The notes below the pieces were generated by a model. It saw only the letters and a list, made by a program, of their open reading frames with translations, searched no databases and was not told the DNA's origin. This document shows positions 1 through 12,941 of a DNA stretch of 64,000 nt, piece by piece. Source of the stretch: Sacculina carcini. Lineage: Eukaryota > Arthropoda > Thecostraca > Sacculinidae. The stretch is taken from the NCBI GenBank assembly GCA_916048095.2, contig OU696570.1, positions 7,010,928 through 7,074,927 on the forward strand. The letters run 5' to 3'. How positions within the stretch are numbered: position 1 is the first letter of the stretch; every line of letters starts with the position of its first letter. Made by a program: the position numbers and the translations under genes.

Positions 1-1546
<1,546 letters not shown>

Positions 1547-1549
1547 TAA

Positions 1550-2020
1550 CACCATAGGAGAGTGATGAACTGTGACTCCAAGAAAGAGTGAAGAATATAG
1601 TGCCAAAATATCAATCGAATCAGATAGTGCTTTGAAAATGATATGATCAGCAGGAGAAAATGAAATCTTGGTAGTCGAAAGCAAATGAAAGGAATAAAAT
1701 AAATCAATAAATTCAAAACACGAGAGTACAACAGATGCGGTATAAGTAAGATTCACACAAGAGGAAAGGATGGACGCATGAGCCACACGAACTTTTGCTT
1801 TCGAACAAATCAGCAATCTCACCAGCCGTGAGGGCGCAGCAACCATAAGGCAGGTGCTGACCAGTAAGATAGTTCAATGTCGACCATAAAGCTTTCGAAG
1901 ATCGAGAGGTTATTCAGTCGTGATTAAAACAGTGCTTTCGAAGAAGAGATAACAGAGGTATAAGTAGAGCGAGCCAATGTGAAAGACAACCAATTATCCA
2001 CAGAGTTGCTGCGTCTCCAC
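1550..2020 (-). pseudogene. Decayed CR1/L2-like LINE fragment (RT N-terminal region)
   Basis: The minus-strand reading at 1529-1846 contains LLSTTKISFSPADHIIFKAL, which parallels LLSSTEVSSSPADPINFIAL in the larger minus-strand LINE at 4481-4735; the DNA around the two stretches is also alignable by eye. It is therefore an older relative of that LINE, lacking any catalytic motif. Boundaries are approximate. Confidence 0.45.
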
Positions 2021-2184
2021 ATTAGTCGACGCTGAATACGCCTCAACTAGATTAATTGAGGAGTAATTCATGGAGTTTTTAGCTTCTACTAAATGAAATA
2101 TATATTGTCAATCATAATCATTGGCGATATATCATGAAACAAACTTCTGGGCTGATCGCTGCAGAGTCATGTTTTGTTTTGTAA

Positions 2185-2345
2185 TTGGCCTTTCGATGAA
2201 GGAACGTTTCCGGAAATTTAGAAGATTTCAAAAATTGTCTCTATACCCAAATCTGGAACTATTGTGGACATTATCATTTATCGATACGTTTTGCTGTTGA
2301 TTTAAGTCTTCCAAGTTTTGGATGTTATTTTTTGTGAAAATCGGG
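2185..2345 (+). pseudogene. Decayed LINE reverse-transcriptase fragment (plus strand)
   Basis: A plus-strand frame with in-frame stops reads FDEGTFPEI-stop-KISKIV, then SIPKSGTIVDI. This resembles the region of CR1/Jockey-type reverse transcriptases just before the NYRPISLL motif. Only this short stretch is recognisable. A plus-strand tail of TTG repeats at about 2766-2800 may be the 3' end of the same or a related copy. Confidence 0.45.
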
Positions 2346-2594
2346 ATGGTGTCAATGCGATGCACAATATTATCAGTAGATTGAGCTTTTGGGGAGCTCA
2401 AAATAGAGAAAATGTTAGAAAAAAATATTTACGTTTGCCCCAAAAAGTTGCGCTTAAAATTTGGCATAAATATCACTAGGGCATGCAAAAATATAGTGAA
2501 GACCACTTAAGTATAAACAACATACCGTACACGTACTTTTTTGACATATTTGTATTTTTCACATTGAGTAACTATTACACCTTACGCTTCCCTA

Positions 2595-2800
2595 TGACTC
2601 TAATTTACAATTACTTATGTTTTTATTTATTTTAATTTTATTTATCTCCATTTTTTTCCTTTCTGTGAATTTTCTACTTCTTTTCTCACATCTTGATATC
2701 GTGTACTGTTGTTTCTCATTGTTGTCTCTTTCGCGCTTGTTTCTATACAGCTATACAAATGAGCGCTATACAAATACATTGTTGTTGTTGTTGTTATTAC
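2595..2800 (+). mobile_element. 3' end of a 5'-truncated LINE with a (TTG)n tail
   Basis: The segment ends in GCGCTATACAAATACA followed by a run of TTG. The same terminal pattern (GCGCTATA, short A/T stretch, TTG repeats) closes the minus-strand LINE at about 2893 and a fragment at about 49903-49940, and a looser version is at about 58010-58045. A shared 3' terminus with a simple-repeat tail is typical of CR1/L2-type LINEs. Confidence 0.45.
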
Positions 2801-3328
2801 CACAGTAAACATTTGAGCATTCACAGTTGTACTAGGATTGCATGCTTCTTAGGCCTCGATTGCATCTTAAATGAAAACATACATTCATATTTCAACAAAC
2901 AACAACAACATATATTTGCTATAGCGCATTTCAATGACAAAAGCGCGAGTTGATACAGTTTAAGTAGAGTAAAATAATAGCAAGTAGAGAAGCGCACACA
3001 TAACCAGGTATAAACGTGCACGAGTGAACATTAAGAAACAACTCCAAAACACAAAATAACATGGGACAAACAAGACTAATATACAATTGAACAAATAAAT
3101 GAGCCATGAGCAAGTATCACATAAGAAACAGTCACACATGGAGTGTAGAAACTTTAGAGATTATATAGAAGCATAAAGAGTCAGTGAATGTGTTAACGTA
3201 TCAAAAGAAAGAAAGAAGGGATATTTCAATAGCGAATAGAAGAATGATAGATACGACGTAGATGGAATGGTATAAGGAGGAAGAGAGTTTAATAATCTTG
3301 GTCCAAAGAAAGAGAAGGACTTTGCAGA

Positions 3329-5136
3329 TCAGGCTGATTCGTTGGTGGCTCGAGGACAGAGAAGAGGAAGTGAAATACGGGAAGAACAATTGTCAGAGAG
3401 AGATAGGTGGTCAGAGAGGTATATAGGCCGATGTGGGTTATGAAGTAATTTGTAGATAATGTAACTAAGACGGTGGTGGATTCGTGGAATGATAGGTAGA
3501 CAGTGAAGCTGAAAAAGGTGAGAAGATGTATGACGACATGGAGAAGGATGAAGTACAAAGCGGCAGGACTGGTTTAAGATGTGCTGGAGAATTTTTAGAG
3601 ACGGGCGAGGAACTTTATAGTATAGAGAGTTGCAGTAATCGAGCCTGGGAAAAATAAAAGACTTGACAAGTTTGATGGCCGAGGGCTTGTCGAGAGAAGC
3701 ACGAACAGGGTACATAGAGCGAAGAATAAGACGGCAGGTTCGGGCAACGTGAATGATATTATCGGAGAAGAATATATTTGAGTCGAGGATAACACCAAGG
3801 TTGCGCACAGAGCGCAAGAGAGGAAAGGGGAGGAGTGGAGGAGAAATGCGAAGGTGGTGAAGTGTGATAAACTCAGAATTTGATGAGTTGAGTAGAAGAC
3901 GGTGAACAGAGCACCAGTTATAAATGTCATTAAGTATGTTAGAAATGAAGGACGGAGAAGGTAGAGGAAGAGTAATAAAGAACTGAATATCGTCTGCGTG
4001 AATGTGAAAATGTAGAGAGTTCTTTTTAGTATAGGACAAAGGGAAGACATATACAGGCTGAAGAGAAGAGGACCTAACACGGAACCCTGTGGAACACCGG
4101 AGAGTAGTGGCTTGGCTTGATAAATGGATGGATTAAATTTAACAGAAACGGTACGATTGAGAAGCTAAGATTGTAGGAGAGACAGAGAGCAGAAGATGAC
4201 ACTCCGATGTGCGCTATATATTCTAGAAGGATGCAGTGATCAACCAGGTCTAATGCGGCAGGCATATCAAGTAACACAAGGAGGTCAGAGCGACGATAGG
4301 CGAAATTAGAGAGAATACCGTTAGTTAGAGAAATAAGAACTGATTCAGTGGAATGGAAAGGGCGGAATCCCGACTGGTAGGAGTCAAGATATAGATTGAT
4401 GAAGGGGGAGAGTTGCGTAGATATAGCAGATTCGAGTACCTTTGAGGAAAGTCTGAGAAGGGAGATAGGGCGATAGGTATTCAGAATCGTAGGATCGAGA
4501 GTAGGCCTTTTAAGATCGGATAGACTACAGCGTGCTTATCGGCAAGGAAGAGGCCATGGAGAAACGAGGAATCGATCAAGTGCAGGAAAAAGGGGGCCAA
4601 GTCCGAGAGAGGTGAAGAAAGAGCGATAAAGTTGATTGGATCAGCAGGGGAGCTTGACACTTCAGTAGAAGATAATAGGCGAAGGACATCAGTGAGAATG
4701 AGGTGAGAAAACGATGAGAATTGAGAAGATGACAAAGTATGGGAGACGGAGGAGCAGGAAGGAGGAATACTAGAGCGAATCAGTTCAACTTTATTCGAAA
4801 AAACTCAGAAAATTGAGATGCAGTCAAGTTTGAGAGAGATGAAGGATTACGCAAGCCACAAAGAGAGCTTAGAATGGACCAAAGAGATTCAGGTGAGCGA
4901 TATAGGGAATTAAGTTTGAAAGAATAGTATATATTTTTAGCCGTTTTTAGTTGAGATAGATATGAAGAGCGGAGGGGGCAGAATTGGGACCAATCTTCTG
5001 GCGACCGAGTGCGCTGCCAACAACGTTCACAGCGGCGCTGGACGCGTTTTAGCTCACTAAGATGTGGAGTGAACCAGGGGTTAGAAGGTGGACGCTTAGA
5101 AAAACTGACAAGGAGCGGACAGAGAGTGTCATTCAA
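3329..5136 (-). pseudogene. LINE ORF2, reverse-transcriptase part, frameshifted
   Basis: From high to low coordinate: a linker with PWFTPHLSELKRVQRRCERC (4780-5136), an RT N-terminal stretch around LLSSTEVSSSPADPINFIAL (4481-4735), LVLLDMPAALDLVDH (4074-4277, finger/palm motif A), MLGPLLFSLYMSSL (about 4040-4080) and HIHADDIQFFITL (about 3970-4010), which is the catalytic YADD box with H in place of Y. The C-terminal region runs to 3329. The motif order and the wording of the linker match CR1/L2 reverse transcriptases. At least four frame changes separate the pieces, so no functional enzyme can be made. Confidence 0.75.
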
Positions 5137-5306
5137 GTTTTCAAGGATAGATGAGAAAGTTGGATATATGTCGCAAGGGCCAGTGAAAGATATAATGAAG
5201 GAGGAAATATAGATGTTAATATTGAGCGAAATACTTGGGGATTGAAATTCTTATAGTTTCGATATACTCGAGGAGATGGAGATGGCGGAAGCGAGAAAGG
5301 TAGGGT

Positions 5307-5971
5307 TCAGATTAACAGACTGTGATCGGAAATAGTAGGATAAGGTGGAAGGACATTGACAACCGAATGAGGGCGATCAGTGGACAGGACGGGAGCAGGA
5401 AATAAAAGGAGATCAAGGGTGTGACCAGAGAGGTGTGTGTGTGAAGAAATATTGCAAATGAGACCGTGAGTATCGAGTAGATATATAATTAGAACAGTAT
5501 TGATTTCCCTGAGGAGAATCGATCCAGAAGTTGAAGTGGCCGCCCACAATGAACTGGTTGGAGAAGAGGGATGAAATACTTTCAAGAAGAGCAGGGAATT
5601 CTAAAAAAAATGATAGAAGAGGAAGTACCAGGATGGTTGTGCCGATAAATAATCAGGATACAAAATTTTGGAAACGAGGGAATGGTAAGGCATAAAGCAA
5701 GGAATTCAATAGAGGAATAACTAGAATGGAAATTAGGAATAATATATAGCGGAAGTCTATCGGCGTATTTACAACCTAGGCCACCACCAGACGACTTTGA
5801 GTTTGACCGGGATTGATGTAGAAATTTATAGGACGGAGGGAGAGCGGATGAAAATGAGGATACATCAGAGTCCAGCAGCCATGTTTCCGTCAAGCATAGG
5901 ATGGAAAGACCTAAGAAGGAACAAGTATGGGGGGTGTAGAGGGTTTTGTTTCGACACGATCTGATATTCAT
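5307..5971 (-). pseudogene. LINE ORF2, apurinic/apyrimidinic-type endonuclease part, frameshifted
   Basis: Two overlapping minus-strand frames (5582-5971 and 5307-5585) carry MNIRSCRNKT, LGLSILCLTETWLLDSD (the Glu-containing TETW motif of exonuclease/endonuclease/phosphatase domains) and SGGGLGCKYADRLPL. The second frame ends with PTISDHSLLI, the SDH catalytic motif. The domain is upstream of the reverse transcriptase, as expected for a LINE that nicks its target DNA. It is broken by a frameshift near 5584. Confidence 0.68.
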
Positions 5972-6190
5972 TAAACCTATGTTGACGAAATGAACAGGCG
6001 CTTGAGGAGAATGTAGGTGTTTTACAGTATTAGCTGTACTATGTGCATCTAAATCAAGAGGCGTGTCAGTGGAACATGGATACGGAGATACCGAGTGCGG
6101 GAGTAGCGGACTGATTAATTGGTTGGGCGGCTCAGTTCATGACTGGCTACCCTGATATAGTCAATCACTGGAAACAGCCTCGAGGGAGGA

Positions 6191-7424
6191 CTAGCCAGAA
6201 GGTGGAATTGCGTGATGCACAATCTCAGATGCAATAATGCTGCGAAGACAAATTGAATTGAACAAATTGAATTGAAAATTGACAAAATGAATTCGCACAG
6301 TCAGGAAAGAAGGGCAGCGTAACGATAAGGATGGATGGTCGGCATGGCGTCCGTGTTTGGCGCAGTTGATTGAGGATGACTTGGTCATGTCAGGGCATGC
6401 GCTTGACAGATGAGCACCTGCACAGTGGCCACAGGTGGCAGTCTTTGACGAGCAGCGGTCACCTTTATGGCCATGTCCAGAGCACTGCGAACAGTGTGCC
6501 ACCCAGTAACGGTCGTACACCGGGCAGCAACGGAGGTCCACATACAGCAGATCACCAGTAGTTTCGATCAGTCGGCGGACTTCGGGGGAAACGCTGAAAA
6601 CAGCATGAAGACGGCGATTACGAGGGCTGGTGATGAAAAACACCTTGATAGCAGCCATCGTAGCAGACACCAGAAACTGGTTTCTCATTCGAAGTGAAGA
6701 GACGAGCTTATCTGGTGTTGTGGTTGTAGGGACGTTGGCCAAAGTTATTTTTGGGAGGATATGGGGGGCCTTCTTGGCTACCCTCAGCTGTCCTTGAATT
6801 TGCCTTCCTTGCTCAATGTCCTTCAATTTGCCTTCTAAAGATTGCTTTGCCTTGTTGAGGTCATCTTCGGACGCACACTTGAGAACAAGCTCACCCGATG
6901 AGGTACAACGTGCTTATGATACGGGCACAGAGGAGAGGAAGGGCTCAATTTTGTCCTCACTCACGGGATTCTGACTTATGCTTTTGAGAACGAGAGCATG
7001 AGCACCTAGACGGACCATCGTTGCGTTGTGTCGCCAGCATTGTTTTGGAGGGGTGCGGCTGAGCAGCGGCGGACTTGTTGGGGTCAGAGCTGATGTTAGC
7101 CAGCAGGTCCGATTTCAGTGACGACAGGCGGGAATCGATGATCTGCTATAGTTTCTTCTCTATGAGGGCAGGCTGTCTGGTCGAGAAAAAGTCCGCTTTG
7201 TATGTCGTGCAGATCCCAAAAATCTAATGTTTTCTTATCGCATTCAGAGCAGGGGTGGAAAGTGCCGCGCATGAAGTGTGGAAGGAAGCACGACATCCTT
7301 CACAGACTATGTACGCCGCTGATTTGATTGAGTCGCCGCAAGTACAGGTGCGCTCACTCGCAGAGGGAGTGACGGCAGGGAACCCAGATATGGGTATTCC
7401 ACACACATGTACGTAAGCACACAA
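6191..7424 (-). pseudogene. LINE ORF1 with PHD-like and CCHC zinc-finger segments, frameshifted
   Basis: At 7224-7424 the minus strand reads CTCGDSIKSAAYIVCEGC followed by FHTSC, a C-x-C...C-x2-C...H-x2-C array resembling a PHD finger, continued in another frame at 7096-7296. At 6191-6826 there are CSQCSGHGHKGDRC (C-x2-C-x4-H-x4-C) and CGHCAGAHLSSAC. ORF1 proteins of CR1/L2-type LINEs bind the element RNA; PHD or esterase domains plus knuckles occur in some of them. About 270 bases between the two halves are out of frame. Confidence 0.55.
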
Positions 7425-7430
7425 ACATAT

Positions 7431-8591
7431 GAAGCACCACTAGATCCACAGATCGAGGACGTCACAGAAGGGACGAGGGAGCACACGAAACACAACCACA
7501 CACTGTGGACGCTGAAGCAAGACTGACGAAAACAAGCTGGGAAAAATGTTGAAAAATAAAAAATAAATATATTTTGCTTGCATAGATGTTTTGAAACACA
7601 CAATACAAATTCCTCCCAATGTTTGAAAGTGTTCATGACCGATGAAGTTATTGAGCACTTGGTATGCATTTTCAGGTACATATCCCAAAACATATACTAT
7701 TTTAGCAATCATTAGGATGTTGGGATATTCTACTGTTTTAAACAGCAAGTTATACTGGCTTCGAGATGATGACATCTTCAATGCAATGGTTACTCAAAGT
7801 GTGAGGAGGGATACCTGACAGATAATTCCAATATTGACATCAACATGTCAGGCCCATATTACAATGTGGGATCCATATTCGACTTGGCAAAAAGTATCCA
7901 AATAATACTAACATCTGAAGAGTAATCTGTTGATGAGTGCATGGTACCATTTTACGAACATATACAATGAAAACATTACTTTAGAACAGTGGTTCCCAAA
8001 GTGGGCGGTATCACACCCCTGGGGGCGGTAGAAAGATCTGGGTGGCGGTGAAGAATGGCATATTGTGAAGACTAAATTGAATTAATAAAAAAATGAATGT
8101 CTGTGTATGGGATTGATGCGACCGACAAGGCTTCCCGATAGATCAAACAAAATAAATAGATATAGTCACATATATACCGGCTGTTATTGCCGTGTACAAT
8201 ATAATCATGAGTGGAATGGTTCTCCATAGCCGAATTGTTGCAAATTACAGAATCCAAATTCTCTGATAGAAACGGAGGTGACCTCTCTTCACATGACAGA
8301 TTAGTTCAATGGTGGTGAGTATGTGGCTTTTATTAAAAAAAACAGGATCGCGAAATTTCACTACTGGATTTCATAAGAGAATGTGTTCTGGACACCATAC
8401 AACACCATGGTGAAGTGATGTCAGGACCCGGTCCTCGTCCACTGCCCGTTGCTAGTTGTTCAACTGGAGAAGACGCGCTGCGAGATTCCAGTGGATGAGA
8501 TTCCTATCCAGCAACATTGTGCGTAACAAGCAGCAGATATTTAAAATATCAGAGAACTCCTAAAATATTTTCATAGTGTAAACTAACTATG
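7431..8591. other. Intronic non-coding sequence; hAT-like left terminus at about 7988
   Basis: No supported gene. At about 7988 the string CAGTGGTTCCCAAAGTGGGC matches the common left terminus of hAT-family DNA transposons, followed by G-rich sequence; no convincing right terminus was found. The remainder is unremarkable AT-rich DNA. Confidence 0.35.
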
Positions 8592-8851
8592 TGTAGTGTC
8601 GACAAAATGATATATATATATTTGTGACAATCATGGCGCAATGGGCTCAATAAGTAGAGGCTACAGTGCGATTGTGATCAGCTGATTATCGTACAATTGT
8701 TGTGTGATTTGACGTCGGCTACGCCCTTTTGGCGAGCTGACCAGGTAAGGAGATTGATTCTAGGCTTTAGTCAGGTTAGGACAGTTGTAGTGTGAGGTTC
8801 TGTTGTTGTAATATACGTGTTGTTCCAGTTAGTTGCTTGGGCGACGCTACA
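8592..8851 (+). repeat. 5' LTR of the deletion-derivative Gypsy element
   Basis: 260 bp, starts TGTAGTGTCG and ends GACGCTACA; includes a TATATATATA run that could serve as a promoter TATA region. Near-identical to 10545-10804. Confidence 0.9.
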
Positions 8852-8867
8852 TAATTTGGCGACGAGG

Positions 8868-10520
8868 ATGGGATTTCTGACTCACGACGGGTTATTTCGC
8901 TTCAAGCGGGTACCGTTCGGATTGGCCTCAGCAGGCGCCGCGCTTCAGAAACTGCTGGACGAGCTGTTGATGGGCTTGCCTGGGACTTGTGTACTTTTGA
9001 CTTTTGACTTGGTAAGCGTCGACCCGGAATATGACGGGGACAATGGCGAAGTCATCGCTATGCTGGAGAGCTTCACCCGCATATCTCAGCAGGATGTGCG
9101 CAAAGCAGCGCGTGACGACCCAGAACTAGTGGGGTTACGCAACTCGTTGTTCAACGGATTCCCCAGGTCAGCAAGGCAGTGTGACGCGTTGACGAAGCCT
9201 TATCATGCAATTCGGCACGAACTCTCATCAGATGGCGACCTGGTGCTTCGAGCAGGATACCAGCTGATCGTGCCGTCCAGTCTCCGCCCATCATTTCTCG
9301 CACGCGCGCACTGTTCACACGACGGCATCGTAAGGACAAAACAGTACCTGCGTAGCATGTCCTGGTGGCCGGGGATGGATTCGGACGTCGAACGTCTCGT
9401 CAATGAATGTCCTCAGTGCCAGTTGAGCGACAAAGTTTTGACTACACATCACCGACCGACGCCACTTAAACCAGTGTGTATGCCGGCAAAACCGTGGGAC
9501 AAAATCGGCATCGACGTCGTGGGTCCAATTAACGGAGCACCGCACGACTGTCGCTTCGCTATTACATTGATTGACTATCATTCGAAGTGGGCTGAAGTTG
9601 CGTTAACATCGGACGTCAGTACACCACAGGTCATTCGATTCTTGGACCAGATATTTTCCCGAGAAGGATATCCTGACGCCCTGGTGTCGGATAACGGGCG
9701 CCAGTTTGTCAGCGACGAATTTACGACATATTTACGGCACCGAGGTATTCAACACTCTCGTTTGGCGGCCTACTGGCCACGTGGCAACGGGGCGGTCGAG
9801 CGATTCAACCGCACGTTCAAGTCGTGGTTGCAAGGGTCACATCTCGGCGCTCTGAAGTCTCGCGTGCGTCAATTGTTGGCGGCCTATAGAGCTACTCCTC
9901 ACTGTAGCACCGGGGAAGCACCTTCTGTGTTGCTACACGGCCGACAGATGAGGTTTTTGCTGCCGGTGACAGAGAAGCCTTCACGTCTGGACGAAGTACG
10001 GCAGAGGGTGACTCGCCAGCAACGACGCAACTGTCGCAACTACAATCGTCGTCAGGCGGCCCGAGATACGCAACTGAAGCCGGGAGATCGAGTCTGTGTA
10101 CGTGTACAAGGTCATCTGCCAAAGACAGCACGCAGGTTTGGACAGCCACAGACCATCGTGGCTCGTCGGGGATCATCGTTCCGGTTGGAGGACGGGTCCG
10201 TCAGAAATCCTACCCATCTGGCCAAGACGGAATGCGACGCGCATCGCGACGGTGACGTGACGACGACGGACGACGTTCTTCGGTGGCCACCGGAAGATTA
10301 CGCTGTTGTCACGAATGGAGACGCGGACGACAGGCACGCCGATGATGACAGACGACGACAGGCCGACGCCGGGTCCGCCGAGGACGCGTCGACGGATGCC
10401 ACCGGTGCGGCCGAAATCATAGAGCCGCCGCAGCCAGCGCCAGATCTTCCGCCATCATCGCGAGGACGCATCCGCCGACACCCCCGTAGATTCAACGATT
10501 ATGTGATGTCAGATATATAG
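8868..10520 (+). CDS. Fused RT-remnant/integrase ORF of the Gypsy deletion derivative
   Basis: From the ATG at 8868 the frame is open for 550 codons to TAG at 10520. Residues 1 to about 40 are an RT remnant (GLFRFKRVPFGLASAGAALQ) that stops just before the catalytic YxDD box. The frame then runs into the pre-integrase linker and a complete integrase: zinc-binding H-x3-H...C-x2-C (AHCSHDG...CPQCQ), then catalytic D (GIDVVGP), D (LVSDNGRQF) and E (GNGAVERFNRTF), then a basic and acidic C-tail. Integrase inserts element cDNA into the host genome. All catalytic residues are present, so the domain could be active. The frame stayed open across the deletion junction, which is unusual beside the other broken copies. 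The frame also extends upstream into the LTR, but 8868 is the first ATG in it inside the element body. Confidence 0.78.
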   Translation: MGFLTHDGLFRFKRVPFGLASAGAALQKLLDELLMGLPGTCVLLTFDLVSVDPEYDGDNGEVIAMLESFTRISQQDVRKAARDDPELVGLRNSLFNGFPRSARQCDALTKPYHAIRHELSSDGDLVLRAGYQLIVPSSLRPSFLARAHCSHDGIVRTKQYLRSMSWWPGMDSDVERLVNECPQCQLSDKVLTTHHRPTPLKPVCMPAKPWDKIGIDVVGPINGAPHDCRFAITLIDYHSKWAEVALTSDVSTPQVIRFLDQIFSREGYPDALVSDNGRQFVSDEFTTYLRHRGIQHSRLAAYWPRGNGAVERFNRTFKSWLQGSHLGALKSRVRQLLAAYRATPHCSTGEAPSVLLHGRQMRFLLPVTEKPSRLDEVRQRVTRQQRRNCRNYNRRQAARDTQLKPGDRVCVRVQGHLPKTARRFGQPQTIVARRGSSFRLEDGSVRNPTHLAKTECDAHRDGDVTTTDDVLRWPPEDYAVVTNGDADDRHADDDRRRQADAGSAEDASTDATGAAEIIEPPQPAPDLPPSSRGRIRRHPRRFNDYVMSDI

Positions 10521-10544
10521 TTTGAATTTATGTAAGGGGGTATA

Positions 10545-10804
10545 TGTAGTGTCGACAAAATGATATATATATATTTGTGACAATCATGGCGCAATGGGCT
10601 CAATATGTAGAGGCTACAGTGCGATTGTGATCAGCTGATTATCGTACGATTGTTGTGTGATTTGACGTCGGCTACGCCCTTTTGGCTAGCTGACCAGGTA
10701 AGGAGATTGATTCTAGGCTTTAGTCAGGTTAGGACAGTTGTAGTGTGAGGTTCTGTTGTTGTAATATACGTGTTGTTCCAGTTGGTTGCTTGGGCGACGC
10801 TACA
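10545..10804 (+). repeat. 3' LTR of the deletion-derivative Gypsy element
   Basis: 260 bp, near-identical to 8592-8851, preceded by a purine-rich tract and followed by the CTATG target-site duplication. Confidence 0.9.
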
Positions 10805-11565
10805 CTATGCATTGGGAATTTGTACAAAAAGTTCGTTCATATATACATATGTATGTTTAATTGCTTAAATTTTTACATATACACATTATACGATTATATA
10901 TTATACATTATACGATATATACGATTATACATATGTATGTTTAATTGCTTAAATTTTTTGGTAATTTTGTTTAATTTGTTGTTTATTGTTTAATTTCCTA
11001 TGTTCAATTATTTATATTCCGATGCTCAATTGTTTTGTTCTAATTCACCCATAGTGTTTCGTGTTTTTGCTCATATATTGGCTGAATGAAGTGATTGAAT
11101 CTAGCATACTTATCATGTTTTGCTATTGATTGCTCACTAAATAATTTGATTTTAGTTTTAGAGGGTCATACAAGTATATCATTGGAAATATTTATGCTGA
11201 AAATCTGATTCATGATCGAATTATTAGGGAAATACGAAAAGAGTAACTATCAGTGATATTTTTGTATGTGCCGAGTGACACATTTGTTGCCATCACTAAA
11301 TTGCCTCTAAAACCTCAAATATTTGTCTAGAGCAGGGGTTCTTAAACCGAGTATCCATACCCGTTAGGGGTATGGGAACTAATGGCCGGGGTATGGGAAT
11401 CGATTTCTGGATACTGCTATAAATTTATGGGCATTAATGGGTTAATTGGACTCAGACAATACAACACATGTTGAGATTCAGACAGGCAATAGCGATGGAT
11501 GACGCTTGTGAACAGTAAATTTACATAAACTCAAACAATACAGTAGTATCAATGAGAAAGCATAA
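10805..11565. other. AT-rich intronic sequence with a local direct repeat and a hAT-like terminus
   Basis: ATATGTATGTTTAATTGC occurs at about 10847 and again at about 10931, with ATTATACGAT repeats between. At about 11334 CAGGGGTTCTTAAACC resembles a hAT-type terminus; no partner terminus was found. No gene is visible. Confidence 0.35.
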
Positions 11566-11800
11566 TCATACAACACCTAATAGATACAATTTCTTGATTG
11601 ACCTCCGATAAGTACTCCCAGCAGTCCTTACCATAACAAATCGAACCAAGTCATCGGATCCCTTATCCACAGTTACCACTAAAGCTAGAGACTAACTATT
11701 TCTGGGACTGTTTTTGCCTTTCACCATAACCAGATCGCCGACCTTCAGATTAGGCTTCGACCTGATCCACGTCCTTCCATCATGAAGGCTTGGCAAATCT
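11566..11800 (-). pseudogene. BEL/Pao retrotransposon Pol C-terminus (DUF5641-like) remnant
   Basis: The minus strand reads from about 11787: LHDGRTWIRSKPNLKVGDLV, then MVKGKNSPRNS, an in-frame TAG where Trp is usual, SLALVVTVDKGSDDLVRFVM, VRTAGSTYRRSIKKLYLL, ending at TGA (11566-11568). This order (W.. KPNL.VGDLV.., PRN.W, V.RTA, Y.RP..KL.LL) is the C-terminal domain of BEL/Pao polyproteins. No RT, integrase or LTR of this element is seen, so it is an isolated relic antisense to the channel gene. Confidence 0.7.
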
Positions 11801-12607
11801 TTTCAAGTCACCTTCACCGAAAACATGAATTAGTTTATACGTGTATTTCAGGTAGGAATGTGTCAATGTATCAGAAACCAGAAATATATTGCCACTTGCA
11901 TACAACATAGTATTTGTATGCATGAATCATACAAACTACACAAGGTGCAATCAAATGAAAATACACCATGAAAAACGTAGGCTCACAGTGGAATAAGACA
12001 CACGAGTCACTCGTATACGGTAGAATAACGACTACGATCGGCGGCCTCACGAATCCATATATATATCCAAAATATATTTATATAGTTTGTTGCTATAGTA
12101 TTTACGCGTATATTTTGTCTGCAATGCGTTGTGTGTGTCCATGTAGTAATTCGTGTTGAATATTGTTGCGCTTTTGTGGCGAAGGCCACGTAGACCTGAA
12201 TGGGCGTGGCCTAGTCGAAAAGGTAAGGAAATTAGGTCTCTGGGTATTCTGTTGGGCGATTTCGCATAGGTCGATTAGGTTCCAGAAGTTGAGTTTTCTT
12301 ACTGGTTATTCTATTAATACATTCTGTTTTCTAATTTCGTGTCTTCTAACGGCGACACTACATATTGGCGACGAGCTTCGTTCCCACTGATACATTTCAG
12401 GCTGGTGATATAAATTTCAATAAAGCATAGACAGCATGCTTCGCCTGCCCCATTTTTGTCGAAACACGGCAAACCCGTGATCAAGTCGTTGAACACACCG
12501 TGCACCCCAGTTTGATAGAACAGTTTTTGCAAGACGCTACTCTCACGCTGGATTTGTTGCTGATCATTGCAGAGTCATATGAAATATCGAAACAACAATA
12601 AGCGAAA

Positions 12608-12941
12608 ATGGGTGTGCAACAAGCAACGGACCAGAGAGTCAACCCGGCTGACTTGGACATCGCGAGGGTCAACAGGAAAGATCGCAGGCCACACCAGCGT
12701 AATTCAACTGAGTCGAGGTGTTCACATTGCGGACGACATCACGACTTGCCACGATCTCAATTATGTCCGGCTCGTTCATCTGCGTGCCATGCGTGTGGCC
12801 GTAATGGTCACTGGTCAAGCATGCGTCAGTCATCTCGAACCAAGCATAACACCAGCACCAGTCGACAAGTTCGGACATCTGGTGCTAACACAATGGCGAA
12901 ACGCCAGTTAGAGGTGTCACGATCCTCTCGTGTAACGTGCG
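12608..12941 (+). pseudogene. Gag C-terminal fragment with zinc knuckles (Gypsy)
   Basis: The frame reads CSHCGRHHDLPRSQLCPARS followed by CHACGRNGHWSSM. These are two linked knuckles of the type found in Mag-like Gypsy Gag proteins (C-x2-C...CPA...C-x2-C-x3-G-H). The final Cys of the second knuckle is replaced. Upstream Gag is not recognisable. The protease frame starts at 12942 in an overlapping frame. Confidence 0.6.

Larger units (their letters stand above)
2893..7430 (-). mobile_element. Near full-length but inactive CR1/L2-like LINE, minus strand
   Basis: Reading the minus strand from about 7430 down to a (TTG)n tail at about 2893-2910, the order is: ORF1 with a PHD-like Cys/His segment, ORF1 CCHC knuckles, apurinic-type endonuclease, linker, reverse transcriptase, 3' UTR, simple-repeat tail. 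That is the layout of CR1/L2-group non-LTR retrotransposons. Every coding part is split among frames, so the copy is dead. It lies antisense to the K2P gene inside its intron. Confidence 0.72.
8592..10804 (+). mobile_element. Ty3/Gypsy LTR retrotransposon, deletion derivative with intact LTRs and 5-bp TSD
   Basis: The two direct repeats 8592-8851 and 10545-10804 are both 260 bp, begin TGTAGTG and end GCTACA, and differ at about four positions by eye. The flanks 8587-8591 and 10805-10809 are both CTATG, a perfect 5-bp target-site duplication. TGGCGACGAGG just after the left LTR is the probable primer-binding site and AAGGGGGTAT before the right LTR the polypurine tract. The internal part is only about 1.7 kb: gag, protease, most of RT and all of RNase H are missing. 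High LTR identity means the insertion is recent. Confidence 0.9.
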
